Assembly: GCA_030549495.1 (NCBI GenBank)
Contig: JAUIRK010000866.1
Coordinates: 754,828 to 818,827, forward strand
Reading direction: 5' to 3'
Source: Nectonema munidae
Lineage: Eukaryota > Nematomorpha > Nectonematoida > Nectonematidae
DNA length: 64,000 nt
Under the pieces are notes generated by a model. It was not told the origin of the DNA and made no database searches. It worked only from the letters and a program-made list of their open reading frames with translations. Made by a program: the position numbers and the translations under genes. Of the stretch, positions 1 to 11,939 are shown in pieces. Positions within the stretch are counted from its first letter, which is position 1, and every line of letters starts with the position of its first letter.

Positions 1-179
1 TCCATGTCTTTTCAGGGGGGGGGGGCGAAAAGCCTATTCGTCCCCCAATAATTTTGGGTTTTTATAAACTAGTGTATATGCTTTATATAAAATTAAATTA
101 AAATATTTTCGCTGGAAGTATAGTTTTTAAATTTCATCAATTTTGTAATAAAAAAAAATATATAGTAGTCTTATAAATT

Positions 180-319
180 CACATATGCGCTGTATACACT
201 CTATTTTAAAGGATTGCTTAAATATTTGGTCTCCCGTGGTATTACCAGATCATAATTTTGATAATTGCAAAAAAAATTTCGCCCCCCCCACCCAATCATT
301 TTGAGGATGTGCACCCCTG
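180..319 (+). repeat. C-run repeat tail ending in CACCCCTG
   Basis: AAAAAAAATTTCGCCCCCCC, then CATTTTGAGGATGTGCACCCC and TG. The same tail closes copy 1 of the three-copy repeat (24690-24725), and a variant stands at 2625-2685. It reads inward as a CAGGGGTGCACATCC-type hAT end. A C/G-run of the opposite strand at positions 14-28 may be the partner end, but the flanks show no duplication. Confidence 0.5.
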
Positions 320-956
320 GTATGTATGCATGTCTAGATGTTTTAGTCACAGGTGTATTAATACAAATAAATAGAAAAGTTAGTATGTCAAAAAATTTAT
401 GCGTAAATGTTTGTACGATTGTGCTATCACAATAACAAATGTAGTGAACAAACTCTACACTAATCCTAACGGCGAGTATACATTTCCAAAAAATTTAACA
501 TTAAGGCCCATTTTTTTCAACTACCTTAAATTAGCAGGAGAGCGCAAGAATGGCAGTCCGTTTTCATTAGGAATTCCTGCGAACAAATTCATTCATTGAA
601 TACGCGCCAAAAGGGCAAAACCGTGAGGATGGGCTTTCAAGGCGCAAGCACAAACATTCGGTACAAGAAATTGAATTTTCAAATGTATATCTAGCCTCAA
701 TCAGCCATGATGGTTCAGTTATAACTGCGTGCATATTATTAATAAAGTTGGACTTTTGAAATGAAATTCCTATGACATTGAATTTACATATTTTATTTAC
801 GAAAACATCTATTTGAAATAAACTGGATGGCAAACAAATATAAAAGATAATTTTAAGAATGGGACTATGGCCCAACGCCCCCCCTCCCCCGCCCACCCTC
901 TTAATATGCAGCTGAGTGTGTTGAATCTCTTGTGATTCGTTTTTTTTGTTTAATAA

Positions 957-1088
957 CCCATTTAAGACCAAGCAAAGCAGACGATATCTTTAAAAAAACG
1001 CAGAGGATTTATATTCAAAGTCATTGAAAAAAGCAGACGAATATGAAATTACTTATGTTCCAAAATAAGAACATTGGTCGTAAATGGG
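957..1088 (+). mobile_element. TTAA MITE, CCCATTTA subfamily
   Basis: 132-bp palindromic element with termini CCCATTTAAGACCAAG and, inverted, CCCATTTACGACCAATG. The flanks are ATAA and TTAA, consistent with a piggyBac-type TTAA target. It contains the phrases GCAGACGA and TTTATATTCAAAGTCATTG, which are shared with the copy at 20947. It is non-coding. Orientation is arbitrary. Confidence 0.75.
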
Positions 1089-1690
1089 TTAAATAAATAA
1101 AGTGAGTGGGAAGAACACGAAAAAGTAGATTTGAAGTAAATGTATTCATTCATTTATTTACTATTGTTTTCACGAACTCATGAATGTAACCAACGAAGAG
1201 CGCCAAAAAATTGGAGTCAATAAAAAATTGGTTTTGATTCATAAAAAAGGTATTTGAATAATAAACAAATCGAGACATCATTAAATCAAAGTAAGTTCAC
1301 ATTCAATTCTAACTTAATTTGATACAGTATTCGCAATATATTCAAATTTAAATAGATAGGGTAAGAAAATATGTTAATGAAAAGATACAAAATACCTTTT
1401 ATGTAAAGCTAAAAAGTTGCTAAGGGCAAAATAAAAATGCTTAAAAATTAGAAAACATGAAATGCCTTTTTAAATTTCAAAAAAAACGCAAAGGAAGCGA
1501 AGAGCATATGCGCCAGCAAACTTAGTGTTTGATAGTTGTATATTGTTTTAGACAGGTTTTAAAATACTCATTTGAAAATATATATAAAAGATGTTTATAG
1601 GCAGGGTTATTATAGTATTATTTATTGATGTTGAACCTTCCATTAATATTTTTGTTCTATTCGTATTTATTTTTTTATGAAACTCTTTTA

Positions 1691-1809
1691 GCCGTTAACG
1701 TTCAGAGTCGACTTTACAAAAATAAAATCGTCTACGTTTATCAAAGCTCTTTAATAAAAATCTTCTGCTTTACATTAGATATCGACTGATTATTCTGGTC
1801 ATTAACGGG
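1691..1809 (+). mobile_element. TTAA MITE, CCGTTAACG subfamily
   Basis: 119-bp element with terminal inverted repeats around CCGTTAACG and CGTTAACGGG (here ATTAACGGG), flanked by TTTA and TTAT. The internal phrases GTCGACTTTACAAAAATAAA and TCTTCTGCTTTACATTAGAT are shared with copies at 21070, 21377 and 53577. Confidence 0.75.
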
Positions 1810-1879
1810 TTATGGAATTTTTATGAACTTCCTTTTACCCTCACTTTGTCTACGACTCTAAAATTTTCTACGTATAATT

Positions 1880-2265
1880 ATTATCTCTGGGTTGAGCGGG
1901 TCCGCAAGTTGTGGATAGTGGAACGGCCATCAGATATCGTGGTTAGCTGCGACATAAGCCAGTTTAGCTTGATGAATAAGCAGTCCCAAACAAACTGCGA
2001 CGACATAACGAGACGGAATAGTAGATTGGGTGACTCCTTTCTACAAGTTAAAATGCTCCATGTTCAGGACGATGTAGTGAGGCGAGTAAGGCCGCCTTCA
2101 AATAAGCTAGGTCCGTCCTTTACAATTAGGCGTGGAAGAGAACTGGAGACCTCACCACGTAATATCTCCAAGACTAACCATGGTAAACTAGAAAACAACC
2201 TCTGTGGCTTCATGGTTGCCCCATCCAAATGAAAACGGCACTTTGATGATGATAATTATTATACA
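1880..2265 (+). other. GC-richer segment, probable LINE 3' region
   Basis: A sharply bounded stretch with near-balanced base composition in AT-rich surroundings. It ends with CATGGTTGCCCCATCCAAAT, then CGGCACTTTGATGATGATAA. GATGAT tails after a GC-richer 3' untranslated region are typical of several arthropod LINE groups. The 128-residue open frame across it matches no family I know. Confidence 0.4.
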
Positions 2266-2599
2266 TAGTATATTTATGTTTATGGTCAATATAACATATT
2301 GTTAGGGAGTTTTGTTGAAATTGTTTTTTAAGTCTATTTTTTAATTAAATTTAAATAGACCTCAAGTCCTCGATAAGTTGAGATTGGTATCTTTTTTTCC
2401 TTGAATATTTCTTCCGTTGTGAGAGTTTTCCAGTTTAACGGGTCTGTATATTATTCGATAAAGTATATGTCTATAAAGGAAGGGATACATCCAGAAGAGG
2501 GAAGCCTAATTTTAAATTTTTTCAATTCTATATTTTTTAATATCATTAAAAGCCTTGTGAGTAGTCTTTCCAAATTACTTTACTTTACGGCACAATTTA

Positions 2600-2685
2600 A
2601 GACAGAAATAAATTTTGAAAATTATAAATAAAAAAAAGATCCCCCCCCCCTCCCCTCGAATAATTTTAAGGGTGTGCACACGTGG
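2600..2685 (+). repeat. C-run repeat tail, variant
   Basis: TTTTGAAAATTATAAATAAA, a run of C, then AATAATTTTAAGGGTGTGCA and CACGTGG. It corresponds to the tails at 180-319 and 24680-24725. Confidence 0.5.
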
Positions 2686-3179
2686 TACAAAGTAGTTAAA
2701 AAAATTTGTTATTTCAACATTGAAATTGTGAAGGAGTTTTTAATTTAAAAAGAAGAAATTATCACATCATATAAAAACTATCTTACTTCAAAAATTTACT
2801 GTTTACTTTAAATTTTTAAATATTTTTTTACAAAAATTTGATTCTTGAGAGTTTAATAATTTTTCCTGGTGTATTTGGAAAATATATGGCTTATTAGTAT
2901 CCATATTGTCATAACTTGAAATATAGGTCTGCAACGAGGCAGGCGAAGTCTGTGGGACCTACACAAAAAGTGTGGGTCATTTGTTTAAAACTCACTGCTA
3001 CGCGGGGCGAATTTAATATTAGTACTGTGAGTTAGCGTAAAATTACTGGTATTTGCAAATTAATTCTAAAAAAATCAGATAATATATATAATGTTAATTC
3101 ATAGCATATATTAACATCAATAAAGTACATCACAACACACACAGGCACTTTTACACCAAAGCTGCATTTGTTTCTTTAA

Positions 3180-3305
3180 ATCATGGGTGGGGAAACGCCC
3201 GCCCGCAGGCCAAATTGCACCCACAAGCGTTATTTATAGCGCCCGAACAGTGATATATGAGTATGTCAAAAATCGAGTAAATTATCCCCTATAAAAATTT
3301 AGAAA
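3180..3305 (+). repeat. Interspersed repeat, copy A (hAT MITE-like)
   Basis: GGGTGGGGAAACGCCCGCCC, then GCAGGCCAAATTGCACCCAC, GCGTTATTTATAGCGCCCG and a following GTGATATATGAG. A second copy lies at 13993. The GGGTGGGGAA start suggests a hAT-type terminus. Confidence 0.6.
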
Positions 3306-3840
3306 AAACATTGGGCCAATCCGCAAACTTCAAAATAAAGTATGAGCTCCTATATTCGTTTTTAAATTGAGAATCGTTCTTTTCTATTTAAATCAATTTT
3401 TTAAATTAAAAGTTTTTAATTAAGCTTCTCAAGTTTTCACTATCATATCAACAACTAGAACAGCTTTGAAACGATATAGAAACAGATTTTACTGGCCTGC
3501 TGTGATCACACCTCTATTGATCGAGATGGAAATTGTATCGAGTATTGTTGTTACATTGATATGGCAAAAGTAAACAAGACTTGTTCAATTTATCTGCAAA
3601 TGTTATTTAGGGGTGGTGCGAAATGGAAACAATACGAGGCAAAAAATGATTTCTATGCAGACATCTTCAGCGTGTTTGAAATAGGACAAGTTATAATTAA
3701 AATTCTTACAGTTAAATAATCATAGATTTAGAAAATTCTCAATTTCCTATTATGCTATATTTAATTCTATTTTAGTGGTAGACGAATAAATTTCATAGAT
3801 GTTGCATCTTGCCTTCCAATATTTTCTTCATTTTTTAAGC

Positions 3841-4495
3841 TTTTTTGTTTTTTTTATATGTAAAAAAAAATAAAAAAAAAAAATTTAATTTTTTTTGAAA
3901 AAAAAAAATTTTTTTTCCAAAAAAAGACTTGTTGGGAACTTACAAAACAAATATATGTTTTTTTTTTTTCTTGTTCTTTTTTTTTTTTTTTTAAAAAAAA
4001 AAAATTTTTTTGTTTTTTTTTTTTTTTTTTTTTTATAAAAAAGAAAGGGGTTTTTTTTTTTTTTTAAGGGGGGGGAAAATTTATATATATATTTATGTTT
4101 TTTTTTTTTTTTATATAATAAAATGTGGCCCCCCTTTTTCATTTATAATCTTTTTTTTTTAAATATTTTTTTTTTTTTTTAAGAAGGGGGGGGTTGTGGT
4201 TATTTTTATTTTTTTTATCATTATAATAATAAAAAAAAGAAGATGGAAAAAAAAAAAAAAATTATAATTAATTATTTCAACAAAAAAAAAAAAAAAAAAA
4301 AAATTTAATATTTTTTTTTTTAATTTTTTTCACTATATAAAAAAAAAAAATAAAAAAAATTTATTTGGGGGGGGGTTTTGTTGCTTTTCAAATTTTTTTT
4401 TTTGTTTTTTTTTTTTTTTAATAAAATTTTTTTTTTTTTGTGTTTTTTTTTTTTTTTTTAAAAAAAAATATTTTTTTAAAAAAAAAAAGGTATTG
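3841..4495. repeat. Homopolymer-dominated tract
   Basis: About 650 bases made almost entirely of runs of A, T and G of 6-20 bases, with hardly any other sequence. There is no tandem unit. It looks like stretched homopolymers of unreliable base calls rather than a biological repeat. Confidence 0.85.
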
Positions 4496-4499
4496 GTTT

Positions 4500-5780
4500 C
4501 AGCGTTACATTTTTAATGAAGAAAAATAATTTATGAATAAACCAAAGACAGATACGCCTTTGTTCGCATTTAAATTTCGTTTAATTGTACATCTCTACTA
4601 AGAACATCTTATTTTGCGAGTCTAAAGACCTAAATCTCAAGTTCTTATAGCTTGGGGTCCAAGAGATTTTTAAATTATTTTATTGGAAAACACTAAAATG
4701 TGAACCATCTTGCAAGATCTTACAGAAGGTTGAGAACAAGGAATTGTGCCTTCCCTTCTTGAAAATTTTTTTTCAGAAGTAAAAGAAGATAGTGAAATTA
4801 CATTTATCGAAAAAAAATTAAGAAAAAGAATGTAGTAGTACAAGAGAAGCATTAGATATTAAAAATGCATGAAAAATCACTGTTTAGGCACTGAATTGAC
4901 AGATATTTGGTTAGCTATGAAATAACTTAAACATTCCCACAGAAAATATATTCTATATATTCAGCATAAGAAAAAACAAAGCAAAATAGATTCATTTTTT
5001 TCACAAAATTAATATAAGTAATTATAATTTGAATATTATGTATGTCTGATATCAATTTTGAATATTCATGAATAAATCATTGTAAACTTATAGTTAAACT
5101 TCTTAAAAAAAAAGGTTTAAAAACATTTCTAAAAAAACAAAAATGTAAGATGCTATTTTAAAACTACTATAGTTATTTTGCTCAATAATTAAAAAATTTT
5201 ATATTAATTAAATAAAATCTAAAGGACAAGTCTTTTAAACTCAGAAACCTTTAAATTTTTCTTCAAGTCAAAATAGTCAAAAAATGTGATTATAAAGTTA
5301 AAAAAGGATTTTTGGGTCAAAATGGTTTGCCCTGTTTATAAGTTTCTGAATGAGGAAAGTAATGAAGGATAATGTTGGTGATGATTATAATAATGATTTA
5401 TAAAAACTGAAAAAATTGTAGTAAAATATTTTTTAGAAAAATCCAAATTTGAGTACTCAAAGTTTCTTGTTACTGAATCTGACTCAGAATAATTTTATCA
5501 GAAAATATGTACAGATTAAAATTATTAAGTTGTAATTTTCACTGAAATTAAATTTTTAAATAGTTGGTTCCATTTTGGACCATTTATTTTAAAAAATTGC
5601 ATGAAATGAAAAAACAAAACAAAAGTTTTTTGAAATATTAATAAATTCTTGAAGTAAAGCGAAAGTAAAACCTTGTTTACTTAAAAAAATGAAGAAAGAC
5701 TTATATGATACTGGATTTACATGACACATGTGATAAGGCATAAATCACTTTACACTGACTATCTTAGTAAATCGGAGAAT
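4500..5780. other. No recognisable feature
   Basis: AT-rich DNA with short open frames only. I see no gene, repeat family member or RNA in it. Confidence 0.6.
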
Positions 5781-5826
5781 ATCGTTTGACTATTATTATT
5801 ATTACTAGGATAAGCTTGTTCGTCCT

Positions 5827-5873
5827 CGAGCGAATCCCTGAGCACAGGTGCCCCCCCTCTGGATCCGCCAGTG
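5827..5873 (-). mobile_element. hAT-like MITE terminus
   Basis: The minus strand reads CACTGGCGGATCCAGAGGGG followed by GGGCACCTGTG. The CACTGGCGGATCCAGGGGG phrase is a widely dispersed hAT-type terminus in invertebrates. The other end is not seen. Confidence 0.4.
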
Positions 5874-5903
5874 ATTCAAACTACACTAACACTAATTCTA
5901 AAA

Positions 5904-6004
5904 TGATAAACGTCTTTCCTATGCAATTGGTTTTTTTTATCGATGCGCGACTATCCATCCGTGCATCGATAAAAAAGCCAATTGCATAGGAAAGACATTT
6001 ATCG
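5904..6004. repeat. Foldback with ~43-bp arms
   Basis: Inverted arms GATAAACGTCTTTCCTATGC... and its complement ...GCATAGGAAAGACATTTATC are separated by a loop of about 12 bases around CTATCCATCC. Only a few mismatches occur over 43 positions. It lies within the ACTAAC-rich minisatellite. Confidence 0.85.
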
Positions 6005-6027
6005 ATTCACGGATAGTGCAACATTAC

Positions 6028-6165
6028 CCAATATTCTAACTATGCGAACACTAACTCTAAAACTAACAACATTCTAACACTAACTCTAGATATTCTAACT
6101 ATACTAACACTAACAATATTCTAACTATACTAACACTAACAATATTCTAACTATACGAACACTAA
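6028..6165. repeat. 26-bp minisatellite
   Basis: Units of ATATTCTAACTATACTAACA plus CTAACA, about three near-exact copies (6093-6165) and two more diverged ones before. The same ACACTAAC/TTCTAA vocabulary appears at 5878-5900, so the adjoining foldback is embedded in the array. Confidence 0.85.
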
Positions 6166-6169
6166 AAGA

Positions 6170-7860
6170 GAAATACTTTTAAATTTATAAATCAAGGAAA
6201 TGTTATAAAAACAGTTAAAATAGTAAATCATTCACTAAAAAAAATATTGTTGGGGGAGATAACCAATAAGTACCAAAAAGTGTATGATAATTGGGTCTAA
6301 AAAACTATAATAGTCAAAATAAGATAGATGTGTTTATTTAAATTAAAAATAAATTTGTACTAAATCTAATGAAATCTTTTAATACTTAATAATTTAATTT
6401 TTAAAGTGATAGAATTTAGAAAAAATAAGATTTATAAACTAAATAATTTAGATTAAATCTATGATTAAAACTTTACCTTTTTAAAAATTATTATCAATCG
6501 TAGGTATTAATTTATAGAAATCAAAATTACAAAATTAATAAAATAAAAAAACAACTTTAATAAAGAATCTTTTATTAATAAATTAAAAATATAGATTTGA
6601 AATAGTAACAAACAAATTTTATATATTTCTTGAGAAGAATAAATAAACCCATCACCCATAACTTGAATTGGATATATTGAGAATGTAAAATGTTTTTGAT
6701 GCAAATGGATTTTTTGATTGGTTAAATTAAGTACAATACACGTATATATAATACAAATATATATGAAAATTTTTTGAATCAAAAGAATAAAATAGTAAGA
6801 GGAATCTAAAAATATATAAAACGTGTGTATTTATTGAATATATGTGAAATCATAATTTTGAGCTGAAATTGAAAATTGAAAATTTTGTAAGGGTTTTTCA
6901 GAATTTTTTAAAAAATTTAAAAAAAAATCCAAAATTTTTTCACAGTAATATATTTAAATATTAGGTATATTTTAAGAATGTGCAAAAAAAAGAAAAAATA
7001 TGTAATTCTTCATTTTACAGGCTAAAATATAGTAAAAATAGCAAAATTGTGCATATTGTTCGAAGGCTCATTTTGAAATTTTTTCAAAAACGAAACGACA
7101 TTCAAAATGTGAGTAAATGGCTCTTTAAGATAGCCATGGTTTAAACTGTTTTTAAACAAATTTAAAGTTTTCTTTCAAAGTTAAAATTTTTTAAATTTTG
7201 AAAAAATAATTTTTTTTAAAATCAAAAAAAAATATATCAAAAATAAATATTTTCCAAAATTTTAAAATAAAATTTAAGCACATTGAATAAGATCATGTAA
7301 AAATTGGAAAAAAATAACTTTATTGTAAAATTTTTGAATCAAAAATGTCAACTTTTTGAAAATTCAAGCCTTTTTTATAAAAGTATAACTCACTTGAAAT
7401 TTTTTAATTATTATTTAAACATCTCGGAGGAATTGAAAATATTAGAAAATTTTGAGTTTCGGTGCCGGTCAATGAACTCACTCTCAGGTCATTTAACTTG
7501 CACCACGTGATAGCGCTACCGAATATGATTCGCTTAATGAAAAGATGAAAACGCATGACTAGCTTGAACTACAATTGTTTCCAGTATAAGCAATGCAGAC
7601 TAGAAGAATATATTGCAAAATGTGTTGTGATCAATGATCATGTCTTCGAGTAGAAGTTTTTACTTTAAAGGATAAACGAGTACTAGTTTCTTGTATAAAA
7701 AAAAGAAACCAAACAAAGGATTTCCTGAAGAACGACATCCCCAAAAGAGTTTTTTACACCAATTGAAGACAAAAAAGTTTCTACATAATTAATTTAAACT
7801 TTTTTTGAATATCAGGAGAAATTGTCTGTGCGTCCAATTAACGGTCACCATAATTAGGAC
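6170..7860. other. No recognisable feature
   Basis: Very AT-rich, with many A and T runs near 6900-7300. A slightly GC-richer patch at 7460-7530 codes for nothing I know. Confidence 0.6.
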
Positions 7861-7864
7861 AGTA

Positions 7865-7990
7865 ACCGAGCTACCCATAAGGGTTTTTAGTCAAGTTATT
7901 GCGTAGTTTTGAGAATGTAGATTGGATCTTAATCCAGTCATTCTGAGTTCGATTCACCATCATGATCATCTGTGTAGTTATGAAAAGAAA
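7865..7990 (+). repeat. Possible tRNA-derived repeat
   Basis: GTAGATTGGATCTTAATCCA can form an anticodon-like stem and is followed by GAGTTCGATTCACC, close to a B box. The A box is poor. No second copy is in the window. Confidence 0.3.
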
Positions 7991-8404
7991 TTCTTCTCTT
8001 AGATGCGAGAACGACAACTAATTATTAGTTAAGAAGTTTAGCATGTAAAAAATTCCTATAGCACATGACAATATAAAAAATTGGTACTTATTGATTATCT
8101 CCACATTAAAAACAATTTTTGATTAACTTTATAATAAAACTACACAAAATTTTTATAAATTATTGTAACTATCAAAACTAAAAAAATTATATCTAAAGAC
8201 ATTTAAGTCTAAGACTTAGGGTGACCATAGGTTTTTTGAATTAGCGAAAAAAAATTTTGTTCATATTTTTTAAAACCTAAAATATCCAGATTTATCTTAA
8301 AATGATTAAATATCAAAAAAGATGATTTTAAAATTATTTGATCAATTTTTATATTTAAATTTTTTTTTGAATGATGAAAAAGAAAATACTGACTTTCAAC
8401 TCAA

Positions 8405-8510
8405 CCCATTTACGACCAATGTTCCCAAAGGGAACGCAGACGAATTCCTACTTTAAATGGAATTTAATAGGAATTACTAAAGTCGTCTGCTTTGCTTGGT
8501 CTTAAATGGG
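8405..8510 (+). mobile_element. TTAA MITE, CCCATTTA subfamily
   Basis: 106-bp copy with ends CCCATTTACGACCAATGTTC and, inverted, CCCATTTAAGACCAAGC. The flanks have decayed from TTAA (TCAA and TTTT). It shares GTCGTCTGCTTTGCTTGGTC with the copy at 957 in inverse order. Confidence 0.7.
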
Positions 8511-8799
8511 TTTTAAATGAAAGATGGGTGAAGTTTTTCAAATATTCCCATTGAGTTAATGAAAATAACTCAATATATTTTTGGAATCCAAGTTGATAAC
8601 GCAAATATAGAGATTTCTTTCTTGGAGCATTAATGAAATGATTGTAGAAAGCAGTTATCCATTGAAACATTAAGAAGCATTCAGATAGTAAACTATAATA
8701 TAGTATTTTTTAATTTTTAATTGAAACTCTAGCTTTGTTTAATTAGTTAGCTGGTCAGTTAGTTAGTTAACTGGACAGTTATTTAGACTTTAGTTTTAA

Positions 8800-11446
8800 C
8801 CCTTATTACTCCTTCGGGTCCATTTGGACCCATATGAAAAATTAGTTGCTCATATATTAGCAACCAGGCTATGTTTATAATTTATTTTTTGTGACTTTTA
8901 CAATTATACTGCTCTTTAAATTTTTACATATTTTATTTTTTTCTTCGGCTATTATTTTGTATGTTGTAAAAAAAGTAACATACAACCCCTTAGGGTCCAT
9001 TTGGTCCCTAGAACAAATATGGCTTTCAAAACACAATAAAATAATTTAAAAAATGTATATATAATTTTTAAGAGACGAAAATTGAAAGTTATAGTTATAG
9101 GTCATAAATTTAAGATCTTCATTGTATCTGATAATTTTTGAGAATTATTACTGAAAACACAAAAACACTATTTTTCTATAAATTATTCTACTAATTTTCT
9201 CATTTATCTCTAATGATATATCACACCTTTTTTTATATTATGTATGACTTATAAATGACCAAACCACTGGTTCCTTCGCCTTCTAAAATATCCGTATATA
9301 TTCTCACCCATGAAGTATTAACATAGAACATTAGATATATAAAAGACGAGTATTGTGTTTGTAATTTTATATACAGCACACATAAATACAATGCATAGAT
9401 AATTAATTAAAATAGATAATTGAATGGCACACCGGAAATTGTAATCATCGTCTTGTTGGGAGCTCTTTAGAAAAAGATATATCTTTAACTGTTGTAAAAA
9501 GTATACAATTTTATGTTTTGAGAATGTTTTATTTAGGTTTTTTGTTGCCTTGAAGCCATATTTGTTTTATTATATAAAATAGTTTTACATAAATAAAATG
9601 TCGAACCCAAGAATTGTTTGTCACATTCCTAAATCAAAAATCATTTACAATGACTATGAATCAAACACATCAGTATCTGATTGTGCTTCTGAAAGTGAAG
9701 ATAACATTTTATATGTGGAATCAAGTTCATTTGAAAGTGCTGGAAGCCTTACTGAAGAGGAGAACTCAGTGGAAGTATCCAAAGATAATAAAATTGAAAG
9801 GAGTACTCTGCCTTTGTCCTTGTGTGGAAGGCGTCCTACGGCTAACATTGTTCAAAGTGCACCTAGACCTACACGTTACGCTGTTTCAAGAATCAATGAT
9901 GAAATATCTTCGTTGCTTGTTTTTTTCCTCAAAAAATTAAAAGAATCATTATTGAAAATACCAACAAAAAAGGGCAAGATATTTATGGAGAAAAGTAGAT
10001 TGATTTAGATGATATTGAGCTGAATACTTTTTTAGGAGTTTTAATCTTACTGGGAGTATACAAATCCAAAAATGAGGCTTCAAAAATCTTTGGAGTTGTG
10101 AGAATGGAAGGCCAATTTTTGCAGCTATAATGTCAATGCATCGCTTTGAAAGTATCTGTTCAAGTCTTAGGTTTGATGATTTTTCTACACGAAGAAGAAA
10201 AAAAATGAAGACAAGTTTGCCCCAATCAGAGAGTTGTGGAACGAATGGAGTTCAATATCCGAAAGACTATATAACTTGAACTTTTTCATAACTGTTGATG
10301 AACAGCTAAAAGCTTTTCGTATTAGAGCTCCATTTAAGCAATACCTTCCAAACAAGCCAGCAAAATACGGGATTAAATTTTGGACACTTTGTGATTTACA
10401 ATTTGAGAGCCATACCTTACCTTGGGAAAAATTTTGGTGTTTCTCAAAAAAATATTTCCGAATCAGTCGTTTTAGAGCTATGCGAAGGATTAAGAGGCTA
10501 CAATGTAACATTTGACAACTTTTTTTGTTCTTTTTTTCTTGCACAAAAACTCTTGAAAAAAAATTTGACTTCCATTGGAACTATAAGAAAAAACAAGGTG
10601 TCATTGCCTAAAAATTTTGGATCACACAAGATAATGCTTACATTGATTTTTTCATTAGTTTTTTTTTGTTTTTTTGTTTTTAGAAACGGCAAAAATACAG
10701 TTCGGAGTTTTTGTTCACTGAAGACACAACTTTAGTTTCTTATTTGTCTAAAAGAAACAAGGCGGTAATTCTCCAGTGTACTTTTCATCGTTCAAATGAG
10801 GTTTTGGATACAGAAAAAATACCAAGAATTATTAATGACTACAACAAAACCAAAGGAGGTGTCGATACGTTCGATCAGATGGTATCATTTTACACAGTGA
10901 GTCGTCGAACAAATCGTTGGCCAGTAGCGGTTTTTTACAATATTCTTGATATTTCAGCATTTAATGCTTACATTCTTTTCACCGAAATTAATTCCAATGG
11001 CAAAAAAATTGTCCCTACAAAAGAAGGTTATTTCTTGATTCATTTGGTAAGCAGCTAGCTAAGGAACATATTGAAAGAAAAAAAATTCTTCCAAGGCATA
11101 TTAGTTCAAAAATATTAGTTGAGAAAGTGAAGAACACTCCCTCTTCTACTTTTCCAAATGAAGAAAAGCGCCAAGTCAAACGAAAAGGGGGCAGATGTTA
11201 TTTATGCGAGAAACCTGAAAACAAGTGTGAATCTAAATGTGTAAAATGTAAAAGATTTATCTGTAAAAAACATTATAATATAATATGTATAAATTGTTGA
11301 TTAACACACTCTCTTCATTTTAAATAAATTTTTTGTTTTCATCTCAAAATGATAAAGTATTGCGAATGAATTACTATATTTTTTGCGTGGGGTCCATTTG
11401 GACCCAAAGGGGCTGAGTGTGATTCTAAACGAAGGGGTAACGAGGG
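8800..11446 (+). mobile_element. piggyBac element 1, full length, broken transposase
   Basis: A 2,647-bp piggyBac transposon flanked on both sides by the family's TTAA target duplication (8796-8799 and 11447-11450). The termini are CCCTTATTACTCCTTCG on the left and, read inward from the right, CCCTCGTTACCCCTTCG, so the terminal inverted repeat is about 17 bp. Close inside each end lies the palindrome GGGTCCATTTGGACCC (8816-8831 and 11390-11405), with an imperfect third copy at 8993-9008; these are plausible transposase binding sites. The single coding region (9598-11300) is on the plus strand. A 338-bp deletion derivative of this element lies at 63663-64000. Confidence 0.93.
9598..11300 (+). 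pseudogene. piggyBac transposase (decayed)
   Basis: DDE/D transposase of the piggyBac family, normally about 560-600 residues. The intact first frame starts at the ATG at 9598 with the acidic, serine-rich N-terminus usual for the family. The conserved core follows in several frames: RELWNEWSS and the first catalytic aspartate in FITVDEQLKAFR near 10290; the second in TFDNFF near 10515; and NKTKGGVDTFDQM with the third catalytic aspartate near 10850-10880, followed by SRRTNRWPVAVFYNILD. The C-terminal cysteine-rich domain (RCYLCEKPENKCESKCVKC, then CKKHYNIICINC) is present, with the stop at 11298-11300. I count at least five frameshifts or stops (around 10.0, 10.13, 10.2, 10.4 and 10.65-11.05 kb), so no functional protein is made, although all three catalytic aspartates survive as codons. 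Its decay looks moderate: motifs are still easy to read. Confidence 0.92.
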
Positions 11447-11939
11447 TTAATATAATTCGTTAATTTTTTTACTCTAAAATAAATAAATATTATAATTATT
11501 TCGTAATATACATTATAAAAATAAAAATCTCAGTGGGGTTAACAAATAGGTGCCAACTTTTTCTAACATTCCATGGTTACATCACTGATTCCTTCTAAAT
11601 AATAAATGTGGACCTACACTTTTCAAAAGCTATATTGGCACAAAAAAGATGGAAATAAAAAGGAAAATGTGTGAAAAAAGATATTACACTCTTTTATGAA
11701 ATGGAGAAAAGGGATTTAAAGAAAGGCGAAATAAAATAGTTGACACCATTGCGAATAGTAGTGAGTAAGGAGAGGCAGACGATAATATACGTGAAGTTAT
11801 TGGAGCGTAGAAGAAAGCTCTCAAAATTTAATAAAAATAATAAATAAAAATAAAATACATTTAATCCTACTTTTAAAAGTAATCCATGAAAAATTTACAA
11901 GTTGATGTCTTAATTTTGTTATGCCCTGAAAGAAGGAAT

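Noticed and set aside
14-319. A complete MITE between the G-run at 14-28 and CACCCCTG at 319
   Set aside because: The ends are roughly inverted but the flanks show no target duplication and the G-run is not a distinctive terminus.
1846-2232. 128-residue open frame as a host gene
   Set aside because: No known motif, no splice or signal context; better read as part of a transposon-derived GC-richer segment.
3885-4142. 85-residue lysine-rich open frame
   Set aside because: It is a translation of homopolymer runs in an unreliable tract, not a gene.
9614-9940. Second long frame over the piggyBac N-terminus
   Set aside because: Out-of-frame shadow of the transposase, which starts at 9598.
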